64,000 bases of DNA. Origin: Tridacna crocea. Lineage: Eukaryota; Mollusca; Bivalvia; Cardiida; Cardiidae. The first letter of the stretch is position 1, and the number at the start of each line of letters is the position of its first letter. This document shows, in pieces, positions 45,925 to 56,584 of this stretch. Below the pieces are notes generated by a model that worked only from the letters and a program-made list of their open reading frames with translations, did no database searches and had not been told where the DNA came from. Location: the NCBI GenBank assembly GCA_943736015.1, contig OX031057.1, positions 44,788,501 through 44,852,500 of the forward strand, read 5' to 3'. The translations under genes were made by a program, and so were the position numbers.

Positions 45925-46279
45925 AGAATGGAGCCAAATTCACGTGTCATATATATTAGAATGTTGACTCTAACGTGACACCTAAGTTTGGCTCTATAAA
46001 CACAGTGCAACGAAATTGTGTTAAAATCTTGTTTTCCTTTCATTTAGAGCCATGTAAAATACGAAAAAATCTTCTTTCTATCGGGCTTTATAAGTCTATA
46101 ATCCACGTTGAGGTATGAGGCACAATGAATTAACCACTTGGACGATTCTTAATTTTACCATGCTTTCGTTGCACAGTATTTATGGTGCCGAATTCGCGTG
46201 TCATGTTAGAATCTAAACTATATAGCTTTTTAATAGTAGTGAAATTTAATAAAAGAGGCAATAAAGCTCATTTGTCATA

Positions 46280-46446
46280 AAAAGGTTTCCTCTTTACTGG
46301 CCGACAAAAACTTAGTTTTGTCAAATTTAAAAGCATAGGCAGAAAACTAATCGAATATGGTTAAAATAGTAGCATTTGTATATGAAAGGGTTGTTAACTT
46401 GTTTTCAAAAGCTCTCCAAAACACTCAAATTTTGTGTGGTTAAGTA
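46280..46446 (-). mobile_element. Family A, stem-deleted copy 34
   Basis: Both flanks are visible (CTCTTTACTGGCCGACAAAA, TTTTGTGTGGTTAAG) but the central hairpin is missing. Confidence 0.5.
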
Positions 46447-47099
46447 CGTAAGAGTGAAGCCCGCTCTTTACAATTTGAACACACACATATTTCTCGTTAA
46501 AGTGACATGGAAATTGCTTGTAAACAGTACTTAATTAAAAGAAATTTCACACTTCATAGTCCAGAATATTTTATTGGTTTATTTCTGGCACTGAGCAACC
46601 TTTTATGAGAACTCGAAATATTCTACGCTATACAGTATAGCTTTAAGAACTTTTTTTCCGATTGAATGCATGATGTTTTATGCCACTTTCAGTATTATCG
46701 CAGTCATATCACAACAATAGCTCACAACATGCATTTCCTTGATTTCACCAGTACTGTGTCTTACAAATTCCCACAAAAAACCCGAAGGTTTTCTTTCCGA
46801 AGTTAAATGATCTTCACCTCTACAGGATTAATTCCTCTCTTACCGTTGATCACTGTTTCGACGACGATTACATAAAAAGCAGTCGGTGGAATGGAAGAAT
46901 ACTGTGGTAAAAACCGGTAAAAGAACTTCCTGAAAAGCATGGATACATGTGCTAACGATACGACTGAAATAGTGTTGAAAACGATATAAAAAAATCATAT
47001 AAAATACAAATGAAGAAATACAAAACAAACAAAGTACAGAAGGACCTTTTAGGCATGGGTAATGCTACATCCACAATATTGATATAAATAAGATATATA

Positions 47100-47225
47100 A
47101 AGGTTATTGCACGGCCAATGAGGGCCGGAGAGTGATATAGGCCCGCAACAGAGGGCCATAGCCCGAGGACAGATTTCAAGGTGGCCGGCCGATATCACTC
47201 AGGCCCTCATCAGCTGTATAATAAA
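47100..47225. repeat. Imperfect GC-rich hairpin
   Basis: ATGAGGGCCGGAGAGTGATA pairs with GATATCACTCAGGCCCTCAT around a GC-rich loop, and the outer sequences TAAAGGTTATTGCACGGCC and GCTGTATAATAAACCTG pair weakly. Likely a small foldback element. Confidence 0.55.
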
Positions 47226-47284
47226 CCTGTTCATTACAATCATTGACCATTTGATCGCCTTTTTCCATTTTCTAACATATCTAA

Positions 47285-47415
47285 ACACTTAAGAGAAACA
47301 ACTTTTTGTCTTCAATCGATACAGCTTTTTTTTCCGCAGGTAAAAGCCAGGTTCATGACGTAATCATGCATCACTGATCAAGACCATCGCATATGCATAT
47401 ACAGTATATAAGGAC
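47285..47415 (+). repeat. Dispersed repeat J, copy 1
   Basis: About 125 bp shared at roughly 88% with 60850-60975 in the same orientation: GATACAGCTTTTTTTTCCGC, GACGTAATCATGCATCACTG, GATCAAGACCATCGCAT, ATATACAGTATAT. Neither copy is tandem or inverted. Possibly a fragment of a larger element. Confidence 0.6.
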
Positions 47416-47802
47416 CTTTTAATACACACTTATTCATCTTTATTCATTATTAAAAAGATGTCAGTGTGTGTGCTTTCCGAGCCAAATATACAATTTAGAT
47501 TAATACGGATTATATACGAAAAAAAGGGTGAATAAAGTAGATGGTTGGTGCTTTGGATAGAACTACTCGCCTACAAACACCGCGCATCGCCCGATAAATT
47601 TTTTCATCCAAGACATCAACAGTCTCTTCTCTTTTTCTATTTGCGATTCAAACACTGTATTGCTAAAACTTTGTCCGCAAGCGACTGACCGACTAATTCA
47701 GCCATATCTTCTTTTTAAACTGGATGTTTTAGAACGTTGTTTTACGAGCGAGTGTTCTGTTGGTATCGAATTAGAACAGTCATCTTTTTAACGTGCAGGA
47801 TA

Positions 47803-48013
47803 TCAGGGCCCGTATTCACCCACCATTCTTAAGAACGTTCTTTGTCTTATTCTCCAGAATTTTCTACATTTCTTACTTGTTAGTAACACAACTTCTGATT
47901 GGCTAAATCATTCGGTTTAGCTAATTAGAAGTTGTTTTACTTACAAATTTAGAAAACCTTGGAGAATAAGGCTGAGAATATTCTCAAGAATGGTTGGTGA
48001 ATACGAGACCTGA
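47803..48013. mobile_element. Family H foldback, copy 1 (GGGCCCGTATTCACC ends)
   Basis: Terminal inverted repeats TCAGGGCCCGTATTCACC and GGTGAATACGAGACCTGA differ at two positions. The next blocks, ATTCTTAAGAACGTTCTT and CTTATTCTCCAGAATTTTCT, are mirrored at the other end. GGGCCCGTATTCACC-type short elements are common in animal genomes. Length 211 bp. Confidence 0.7.
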
Positions 48014-48177
48014 TTTCAGCTCGTTGTCCCACCGTATCTGACCTCATGTGCGAATGATATGACACCATTTTCAGTAGAAAATTACTATTAACAGAATGTA
48101 ATAAAGTGTTTTACTGAATGAAAAGATGGGCCATGCTCTGACCAAAAAGGAGGTTTAATCAATCTTTTTGATGCATT

Positions 48178-48262
48178 ATATCGTCGGTTAACTTCAAAAA
48201 CCTTGTAACTACAGCTTGTAACACGCTGTAGTTACGAGGTTTTCGAAGTAAAACGACTATAT
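48178..48262. mobile_element. Family F palindrome, copy 3
   Basis: TATCGTCGGTTAACTTCAAA and its inverse near 48240-48262 (TTTTCGAAGTAAAACGACTA). Stem contains AACTACAGCTTGTAACACGC. Confidence 0.7.
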
Positions 48263-48562
48263 CAAGTATTTAAATACATAATTTTGAAATAACAAATAGG
48301 TTCGACCCATCAGAGCATGAACTGACTGCGCAGGCTGACATGAATTAATACTTTTTGCAGATGATTTTTAACAGAGCTTTTCAAATAGAATTATTTGTTT
48401 GTTTGGCCTTATATAGACAAAAGTAGAGTTTGCTATATGTTGTGTTTTATTTATTATCTTTTAATACAAATCTGCTGCATCTGATGCCTTTATGGTTGGT
48501 GCAATTTTGATATAGATAGTGTAGCGAAAATTGGTACAATCTGCAAAAAAAAAATCATAGCT

Positions 48563-48791
48563 TTAACCCATTACCAAACGAAAAAATTTTAGACTGGTCC
48601 AAATTGAAAGCATTTGCAGACGACAAAATAAAAGTGACTGAAAATTTGAAATTTGTTTTGTGAAGGGTAGGAAACATTGTGGGAAAAGGAGAAAATGCTG
48701 GTTACCAGCATTTTCTCCTTTTCCCACAATGTTTTCTGAAGGCTTCATTCTGAGGGGCGTCAAAAGTAGGGATTATGTGGTAATGGATTAA
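48563..48791 (-). mobile_element. Family A, copy 35
   Basis: TTAA at 48563-48566 and 48788-48791; near-consensus. Confidence 0.9.
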
Positions 48792-48934
48792 AAGATATAG
48801 GATGACTATCGAGGAAAACTATGATAACATGGTGAAAACACTCGGATAGGATTCTGCATCCTATATCATCGTAAACAAGTGACTAGCTACTTTCTAGAAA
48901 AGCACTGAGAGCACTGGGGATATTTTAGCCTTGT

Positions 48935-49092
48935 ACTATACAATCACTGGTAACCATCATTTCCTCATTTTCCAATAATATTTTTAACCCTTCCTAAAAC
49001 AAAGTTGAATTTTTCATTCACATGTATTTTGTCGTCTGGAAACGCTTTCAATTCAATCTAGCGTAAAATATTGTCGTTTGGTAAAGAGTTAA
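48935..49092 (+). mobile_element. Family A, copy 36, left flank missing
   Basis: Starts CACTGGTAACCATCATTTCC and ends TTTGGTAAAGAGTTAA (TTAA 49089-49092). Confidence 0.75.
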
Positions 49093-49346
49093 GGCAATAC
49101 AATGCGTGGTCCTAAGTGATGGCCATGTTGCAGTCCAGATTGTTTCAGGCAGACTCAGCCAAATATTCCTAGCTTTGTAAGACAGGATGCCACAGTGGCT
49201 CATTATTTCATTCCGAATCTCAAAGCAAATTGCAGAAAGATCTCAGGTTTCTCCACTAGTCTCTTGGTACTCTTTCAGACTGTATTGAAGCACAAAAGTT
49301 GAGGTTCATCAAAGAATTACTGCAAGTTTCAAGATCGACGTTGCAG

Positions 49347-49575
49347 TTGACCCATTACCACACAATCCCTACTTTTGACGTCCCTGAGAAGGAAGCCTTC
49401 AGAAAACATTATGGGAAAAGGACAAAATGCTGGTAACCAGCATTTTCTCCTTTTCCCACAATGTTTTCTTCCCTTCACCAAACAAATTTCAAATTTTCAG
49501 TCACTTTTATTATGTCGTCTGCAAATGCTTTCGATTTGGACAAACCTGAAATTTTGTCGTTTGGAAATGAGGTAA
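49347..49575 (+). mobile_element. Family A, copy 37
   Basis: Full length; terminal motifs read TTGACCCATTACC and GGAAATGAGGTAA, so both TTAA sites carry a substitution. Confidence 0.85.
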
Positions 49576-50388
49576 TGGAGACTATGTTGAAAAAGTACAC
49601 GATGAACCCTTAATCTGCTATGTATGTTAAATGAAAACATGAACAAAAAAAACAAACCTCAAATAATGTTATTTCAATGTAGCATCGATGTTAGATTTGG
49701 AGGTAAAACATCTCCCTATCAGATAGTGTAGACCAGCGTCAAAAGGTTCTGGACTCGTGCATAGTATTCTAAAGGTAACTAGCTTCTCCGTGTCTTATTT
49801 CTAGCGAGATCGTACTTTTTTCAAAAATTCCTCTAACCTTGAAATAAAATGGCTACGAAAATACGCATTTCTCTTTTAGCGACTAGTTAGAAGACTTTTC
49901 GCGTGTGTGCGAGACTGAAGTCCGTGCAATTCATTCTTTTTACCAGTCCTGTATTTTGGCAACTTACGATGTTTTGTATCAAGACAAAAAAAAGACATTT
50001 AATGAATAGCGTGTACTTTCGATTAGTCTGGTCTCATACTATTCCTTTCAGTCCCTTTCCCTGAACGTAATCAGAGCCGGACTGCATTATAAGCTTTTAG
50101 TGATAAACTTTCAACGTAATCGCTGAAAGCTGATAAGCGAGTCCCAAGAAATAGTAAGTTTGCTTGAGTATTAACACTGTTAAAATATAAATGCGTCTAT
50201 AAGTCTGTATTTCGTACTGCCTGAACAGCTGTAATGTAAAGACTAATATTTTTTTCATTATAAATTCATATCTCTGATTGCATGAGTTTCTTGTATATTC
50301 ATGTATTACTTATCATTCATACCGTTAAACGTTATCATTTTTCACTGGCTTGTTTCAAACACCGCATAGAAACCCATAACTTATTCAT
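49576..50388. other. Region 3' of the P450; one weak family B scrap
   Basis: CATCTCCCTATCAGATAGTG at about 49710 resembles family B; otherwise nothing. It should hold the 3' UTR of the P450 gene on the minus strand. Confidence 0.5.
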
Positions 50389-53243
50389 TCATTTCCTTTC
50401 ACTGGCAACAACATAGAATGGCCTTGCCGTGAAAACCAGATTCATCTCAAAGCTCTCAGACCGTGGATCACAAGAACCACATTTTCCAGAGGCGGGCAAA
50501 AATGTAAATTTCTGAAACAATGAGCATATATACAGAAATATCCTCGTGGTTGCCATACGACTTCCAACACATCGTCGTCGACCTGTACCGAACGGCAACC
50601 AACTGAAATGGGAAAAAAAAAAAACATCTTCTTTGTTTCGGCTTTCCAAGATTTTACATCTGTCTTAGTACTATAACAGTTGTTACGGTCAACATGCTTT
50701 ATCTTAAAATTATAATATAAGAATTGAACTTAACTACGAAAATAAACAGGTTAATTCATTATGGGTTAAAATAGGATCTACATAGTTTTCCTTTGGAAAT
50801 CTGCGTCAGAAAAATGACAAGATCTCCGCCCATCTTTTTTCTGTAGATTTATAAGGTCTACAAGTGTGTGTGTGTGTGGGAAGGGGGGGGGGAATCAACG
50901 CCATTATGCAACATAATGCAACATTTTACAAATATACCATCGGCATCATTGCGAAAAAAAAGCTACAAAACCTTTTCATATAGAGATGATCATTGGGCAG
51001 AAGTTTCCCTTTATCGTCTAGGAATCTATCTGGTCTGAATGTCCATGGGTCTCCCCAGATGTTCTCATCATGATGGGTGTACCAGACGTTCGCAAGAACC
51101 TGGTTTTCAATAGAGAAATGAAGGTACTAATATTTAACTAAGGGCACTATTCACGATGACCAAAAAGGTATATTAACAGATAATTGAAGAGACAGGTTTG
51201 ATTGATAAAATACGTTAATTAAGTCTTGATGAAATAACTGAAAAAAGGGCGTGGTTTGAAGAATCAAGTGAAATAAAGAAATATGTTCGTATTAATATAC
51301 GTACATATATGGAGTGCAACACGCGAAAAGGTGCATTCGGACATTTGCGTAAAGTGTCGTCCCGGATTAGCCTGCGCAGTCCGCGCAGGCTAATCCGGGA
51401 CAGCACTTTACGACTACATTAGATTTTGTGCTGCAGTAGACTTGCGTAAAACAGAAAATCACATAAAATCGGAAAGTGTCGTTTCGGATTAGCCTGTGTG
51501 GACTGCACACGCTGATCAGAGACGACACTTTACGCAAATGTCCGAATGCACCTTTTCGCGTGTTGCACTCCAATTATAAAAACCACGATGATTGTGGCGC
51601 TGCATGAGAGGCAGCAATATCTTTTTATTCGCTTTTGAAAACTGCATGCAGAAGTAGCCATATTGTTTACTATATGGATCGGTTCAGTTTTTAACAAACA
51701 TGAAAAAATACTGTACTTTCATTACTAGATCGAGCCCGTACCGACTTTGTTTTCTATCTGAACTTTGTTTTTCAACATGTTAAGTACAATTCTTTTATCG
51801 CCATATCGATAAAAACCAGATCGTTTCAACTCAGTTGTCTGTAAAACTGTACAATACATTTGGAGGAATGAGTCACCTGATCAAATATTATCTGTCAGAA
51901 AGTTTTGAAGCAACCATTTTGACCCAAGTTGAATCAAGCTGGAAAAGTTTAAGTGCAATTTTCGTGCTCTTCGTCCCGAAAGCACTTTATGGGGTACTAT
52001 CGCAGATATTTAGTTGTTCTAGCAGTGCAGAAATATTGTTTTCCTCTCACGGCCGTATTCTTAAGATCAGCAATCTAGTAATCAGTAAATAGGTCAATCG
52101 CAGTAGCTCAAAATAGGTTTTTGCGTTTGTATACATAAATTTTACACTTCTAATGTTATTACTTAGATGTATTACATGACAAGTGTCCGTCTTTTGACTA
52201 ACATCTTACTACGGCGACGATTTTGTCCCAGTATGCAAATAATTGGGGTGTTAGATATGGCAAAATGACTCACATGATCAGCAACGTAATATCCAGAAAA
52301 GATTTTTAACTACTGAGCTAGAGAAAGGCTCACATGGTTTCCATAGAAGGTTTCGAGTGGAAAGCTGATTGTGACTTTATTTAAGTAGCCAATCAAAAAA
52401 TAAAAATAAAAAAGTAGACAACAACCACGACATCTTTGCTGAAATCATGGTAAGGACAGTTTTAGGCAATATGCATCAGGTCTGTTAGGTACGCACATAG
52501 CCTCAAATGATGCAGATTTTGACAATTTTCTTGTCCAAAACCGGATGGCCCAAAGTTTAGATATTTGTCATGTAATATCACCATATGTATAAATGGACCT
52601 CTACGAAGTTCGTTCAATAGGCTGTGCTGATCTGGGTCAATACTTTTTGCTGATCTGCTTTTAATGTTATTTTCAAAGAGCATGGCAATGCATTTTTCTC
52701 CAGAATTTCAAGGGAAACAACCGCTCAAATAATCATAGAATAAAGTACGTAGGCAGTTACATCTCCTTAATACATATTAAACAATCTATATGAGAAATGG
52801 TGAACATGTTATAAAGTATTACAGAACATCGCAGAGTTCCTAGCATTTAAGGTTGATCTACCATAACAGGTTTAGTTTAAATGTCTGTTTTCTCCATTAA
52901 GAATTGTGCGTGGATTTAAACAATTTTTATGCTAGTTTTGGTTTAAATTTTAGTGTAGCTAATTCCAAGGAAAATACCGTTGTCTTCGCTTTAATGAAGT
53001 AACCTTCAAGTTCTGTATCCTCCGAGTTTTCGTGATTTAATAAAAATGGTCCAGGCGTCAACAATCTTAGTGTTTCCATCACTGTAGCTTCAATAAAGTC
53101 ACATTCTGTTTTATCATCGACTGATGGATCTCTGTCTCGTCCAATCACCCTATCAATCTCTTCTTGTACTTTAATCTGGTACTTTGGATGATCAACTAAG
53201 CACAGTATCGCACTAGGTATACACGCTGCTGTTGTGATCACAC
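50389..53243 (-). CDS. Cytochrome P450, clan 2 (CYP2/CYP17-like), C-terminal exons only
   Basis: Three minus-strand exons with matching phases are 53243..52978, 51099..50972 and 50602..50389 (stop), about 201 residues. The first starts inside the I-helix (GVITTAA, compare AGxxTT) and carries the K-helix ExxR (ETLRLL). It ends AAGACAACG before a GT donor. The second encodes VLANVWYTHHDENIWGDPW and FRPDRF, the PERF region, and ends AAAAG before GT. The third starts after TTTCAG with a split Ser codon and gives the haem loop WLPFGTGRRRCVG, with Cys as the iron ligand. The family is a membrane-bound haem monooxygenase of about 490-500 residues, so roughly the N-terminal 60% is missing. I found no further exons up to the right edge, so upstream exons are divergent, beyond the window, or lost. 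Substrate cannot be told. The long intron 51100-52977 carries a family C hairpin element and a possible hAT remnant. Confidence 0.85.
51310..51572. mobile_element. Family C, copy 5, in a P450 intron
   Basis: Terminal inverted repeats of about 50 bp are essentially perfect, from TGGAGTGCAACACGCGAAAA at the left to GCACTCCA at the right. The first stem is GCCTGCGCAGTCCGCGCAGG. Ends read GGAGTGCAAC instead of GGCCTGCAAC on both sides, so the termini changed together. Confidence 0.8.
51940..52092 (+). pseudogene. Possible hAT transposase C-terminal remnant
   Basis: The end of an 85-codon frame reads SSSAEILFSSHGRILK, preceded by YGVLSQIFSC. This resembles the hAT dimerisation region (pattern P-x-L-x-x-I-A then S-S-A-x-x-E-R-x-F-S-x-x-G-R-I). 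The key Glu-Arg pair is not intact and no upstream catalytic region is seen. It lies in a P450 intron on the opposite strand. Chance similarity is possible. Confidence 0.3.
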
Positions 53244-53249
53244 CTTAAT

Positions 53250-53918
53250 GATATGTACAATGATATAGAAACTGGTTACAGACTCATAATTGTGTGGGAT
53301 GTAATTTTAGGTGAGAAAGGCCAATATCCTTCACAGAAGTTGTCTTTAATCACTTATATATACATGTAATCTTTTTTTCAACGCCTAGTTCAGTTACAGC
53401 GTTTAAAAGATTATATTTGATCATGAAGCTTGTGGAACGCGGTGTTTGATAACTGCCTACACCATTCTGAAGCAGTGATACGTATTTATTTCATTTCCTA
53501 TGCAATTCAGAAGGTTAATCACATAAGAAATCGTTCTTTGGTTTAAAAAAAAAAAAGACGAATGAACCATACTATGTGAATGGGCGTGGGGGGGGGGCTT
53601 TATTTCATGATTTCATGCTTACCGGTAGGATATCGAAAAATGGCAGTGAAAATATTTTTCGATATTCCACGGGAACGACCAGTGAAAATATCGATTTTCA
53701 TATTCTAATTACCTAGATAAATTGCGCGTGACTTCACAACCAGATGGAAATATGACGTCATTTACCTTACATTTCTCGTGCTTGACGTAATATTGTAATG
53801 CGTTGCTACGCGGGAGGGGTATGCCACGGGATATAACAGAAAAGTTCTGTGCTAGATTTTGATAAAGCTCCTCCCAGAAAGGGTTAAAAGTATGAAATTA
53901 ATAGAATATTTGTTTCGT
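53250..53918. other. Upstream side of the P450 fragment; no exon found
   Basis: Expected to contain the preceding P450 intron. A run of G (53589-53597) and ATCGAAAAATGGCAGTGAAA-type local inverted sequences (53630-53700) are the only structure. Confidence 0.5.
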
Positions 53919-54067
53919 TTTTTTCGGTGAAAGATCGCGATTTATTTTATCTCGTGAACACCGTCGGTAATATTTTTTTAACGAGTGGCTGGTGAGCCAC
54001 TCGTGAAAATATTACCGATGGTGTTCTCGAGATGACATAAATTTCGATCTTTCAGCGAAAAAAAAAT
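53919..54067. repeat. Imperfect hairpin of 149 bp
   Basis: TTTTTTTCGGTGAAAGATCG pairs with CGATCTTTCAGCGAAAAAAA, and GTGAACACCGTCGGTAATAT with ATATTACCGATGGTGTTCTC. The loop is GAGTGGCTGGTGAGCCACTC, itself a perfect small stem. Probably a foldback element or an end of a larger one. Confidence 0.6.
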
Positions 54068-54084
54068 ATCCTCTCTGTATGCAT

Positions 54085-54280
54085 CTACAAAGACTATCAA
54101 CCAAGGTCAGCCTGCCCATTCCAGGCAGAAATGGCCTTTGTTGAAAGATTTTGCTATTGGTCAATTTTCTTTATGTCAAAAGGCCAGTGTACCACATGAT
54201 TCATTCGGTTGTTAGACAAACTGGATTTTATGGATTCATAATACATGATGACTTGATTGGTATCATGGACAACGGAGATG
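54085..54280 (+). mobile_element. Family E, diverged copy
   Basis: CAACCAAGGTCAGCCTGCCC, then TTTTCTTTATGTCAAAAGGC and CATAATACATGATGACTTGA. Stem scraps of the same family are also at 48295-48365 and 52605-52680. Confidence 0.6.
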
Positions 54281-54355
54281 AATTATCTCCCATTTTACCA
54301 GAACATCGCTCATTTATATTGCGATTGAGAAGATAAGTGTTCTTTCGTAAAAACA

Positions 54356-54384
<29 letters not shown>
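54356..54384. repeat. CA dinucleotide repeat
   Basis: Fourteen CA units between the family E copy and the 450-bp foldback. Shorter TG runs are at 30023-30038 and 50867-50879, the latter followed by a G run. Confidence 0.9.
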
Positions 54385-54387
<3 letters not shown>

Positions 54388-54556
54388 TGGAAAAAAAATT
54401 ATTAAGGATCTGACATAAGTTGCCATTTGGTATAAGATTTTAAAAAAATAACAATAGTTGCAAGTAAACAAAACGAGTTTAAATATACATCTTTGTTCAA
54501 ACGATATTATTTAAAGGTTTGAAAATTATTGTGAAGTTAACAATCTGTAACTGCAC

Positions 54557-55006
54557 CACGGCGGGGAATCACGTGACACAACAACAACAACAATGACCGA
54601 TATTTGAAAAAATTCCCCGACTTAAGGTAAGAAAATCTTCAATAATTCCGCTGATACATGACCGACTGGAATTTGGTTTGAAGCAGAGAAGGCGGAAGGA
54701 CTCCAGGGATTTGCTTGATGTGTAGATTTTTTAAACAACACCTGATAAAAAAGTTATTGACTAGCAAACAATTTTTTTACCCTGGATAATTTGTTTGCTC
54801 GTCAATAACTTTTTTATCAGGTGTTGTTTAAAAAATCTAACACATCAAGCAAATCCCCGGAGTCCTTCCACCTTCTCTGCTTCAAACCAAATTCCAATCG
54901 GTCACGTATTAACGGAATTATTGAAGATTTTCTTACCTAAAGTTGAGGATTTTTTTCAAATATCGGTCATTGTTGTTGTCGTTGTGTCACGTGATTCCCC
55001 GCCGTG
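54557..55006. mobile_element. 450-bp foldback with TGCAC flanks
   Basis: Arms of about 215 bp are nearly complementary end to end, from CACGGCGGGGAATCACGTGA to its inverse at 54986-55006. They meet at a short AT-rich centre (AGCAAACAATTTTTTTACCC). The same five bases, TGCAC, precede (54552-54556) and follow (55007-55011) it, consistent with a 5-bp target duplication. No coding capacity. Confidence 0.75.
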
Positions 55007-55340
55007 TGCACGGTCGGTTCAAAACTAGATTAAAGATTGCCGGGTCTTTCTATCTTTTCTTTACGTTTTTCCTGATTTCAAAATTTATTTGTCTTCTGGC
55101 GACTTACAGTTGTACCGACCACGTAATAACATACTGTCATCTTCACAATATTTTCCATACATTTGAATGGGTATCATTGAAATTGATAAGTATTTTAATC
55201 TCTGCAGGATTTTTGTTTGCCGCTACTGGACCTGAAGCTGAAAAAATCCAAAAGAAGGAACTTCCGTTAGCAAACCTGACTCACTTCCTTCAGAAGTAGT
55301 ATAAAATAGTGTCACATTGTGTTTATCTTCCTCATTTATG

Positions 55341-55415
55341 CCGAGCCCCGGTAGCTCTGTCGGTAGCGTACAGGACTTGGCTGTTTTGCCCTAAAACGGG
55401 GGTAGTTATGTGTTA
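55341..55415 (+). other. tRNA-like fragment (SINE head or tRNA pseudogene)
   Basis: GAGCCCCGGTAGCTCTGTCG carries a good box A (TAGCTCTGTCGGTAGCG), but no box B follows where expected and the cloverleaf cannot be completed. Most likely a truncated SINE head. Confidence 0.4.
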
Positions 55416-56051
55416 ATAATACAGAATCATCATACTCTTATAATTGTTTGATCTTTGATTACCTACCACCGGTAAAAACGTCAGACAAGACGATGGACTC
55501 GATGACTTTATCACATAAAAAGCTGTCTCTTGAATACAAAAACAGAGGCTAAATTTAGATGAAAATATTTTCTGTTATTATTTTCTGTATGAGAAAAAAG
55601 AAAGGTTTCACGGTAGACGGGCCAAGATAAAAATATGTAAAGTTTCTTTTTTAAGTTCCAGTTCCACAATCATAAAGTTTATTGTTTTGTCTTTAACGAG
55701 AGTCTTATTTGAAAAAGAAAAAAACTCTCGAAATATGCCGAAATAGAGTTCTCCTTAAAACGACCCTAAATTACATTAAGAAACTCCTCATTAGATATGA
55801 AGCCCACCTTAGCAAATAACTTCATAAATCATAATTTACAGTCTTTTTTCTGACCTGTGATAAACGTTATCTGTAGAACTGACTAGTCTTTTACTTGCTT
55901 ATCGAGATGCTTCAGCGACCAATATTACCCTACTGACAAATTGATGCTTTACAGTTTTTGTTGAAATCAAACTGCTTCACTTGATGACTTTTGATTGTCC
56001 AACGACACTTATTCTTGGCTTCAAACTATTTTTGCTTCACAATAGCGTCCG
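55416..56051. other. No feature recognised upstream of the THAP exon
   Basis: AT-rich, no clear promoter motif. A possible small exon lies just to the left: CTCTGCAG at about 55207 followed by an open stretch to a stop at 55299 (GFLFAATGPEAEKIQKKELP). It matches nothing I know. Confidence 0.45.
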
Positions 56052-56584
56052 TTGATTTCTCCGGGAATACCATCAAGAAAAGAGCGATTTCAAGGTCATT
56101 CGACCAAGGAAAAGGTTACACGTCCTCCGGCGTGCAAGAAAATAGTCTCTAGAGGGATGGAAAATCCAAAAGAAGGGAAGGATATTCCGAAAACACAAAG
56201 GAGAGGAAAATACTATGTCGCGTTTGGATGTAACTCAACATACGCCAATGGAATTTCGTTGCATGACTTTCCGAAAGAAAACAGGCCACAGATTCGTCGC
56301 CATTGGATGAACTTTGAAAACAAAGAGGAAGGATTTTGCAAATGCTACACAGTATTCGTTATTGTGCGAGAAACATTTTAACAGCGAATGGTACCCACTC
56401 GAATACCAACTGAAAAAGTCGATGGGTATTCCAGTGGCCAATTTTTTTTTTACTGCCAAATGCGGCACCAACAATATATGTCTTGGAGCAGCCAGGAACT
56501 CCTGAATTGAAATCGTCGTCTTGTGAAGGTTCGACACCAGCTAAAAGGCCAAAAAAAGCATTTAGAAAAAGAGAGTTAGCAAGG
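56052..56584 (+). pseudogene. THAP-domain exon, frameshifted and lacking a zinc ligand
   Basis: Three consecutive frames together spell a THAP zinc-finger domain. Frame one (to about 56316) gives YYVAFGCNST, SLHDFPKENR and RRHWMNF. Frame two (56314-56440) gives KTKRKDFANATQYSLLCEKHF. Frame three (from about 56450) gives LLPNAAPTIYVLEQPGTPE, matching the post-domain AVPTIF-like motif, then a basic KRPKKAFRKRELAR stretch. It ends at a good donor, AGCAAGG/GTATGT, near 56584. The first shift lies around 56311-56316 and the second is near a run of ten T at 56442-56451. The first Cys of the C2CH set (normally YCVAFGC) is Tyr here. THAP proteins bind DNA, and some derive from P-element-like transposases. 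Probable starts are 56052 or 56157. A homopolymer sequencing error could explain the second shift but not the lost Cys. Confidence 0.7.

Noticed and set aside
54943..55299. 118-codon frame with hydrophobic segments
   Set aside because: Its first third lies in the arm of the 450-bp foldback. The remainder has no recognisable family, and only a possible small exon near 55208-55299 is noted.
55341..55415. Functional tRNA gene
   Set aside because: Box A only; no box B and no closing acceptor stem.
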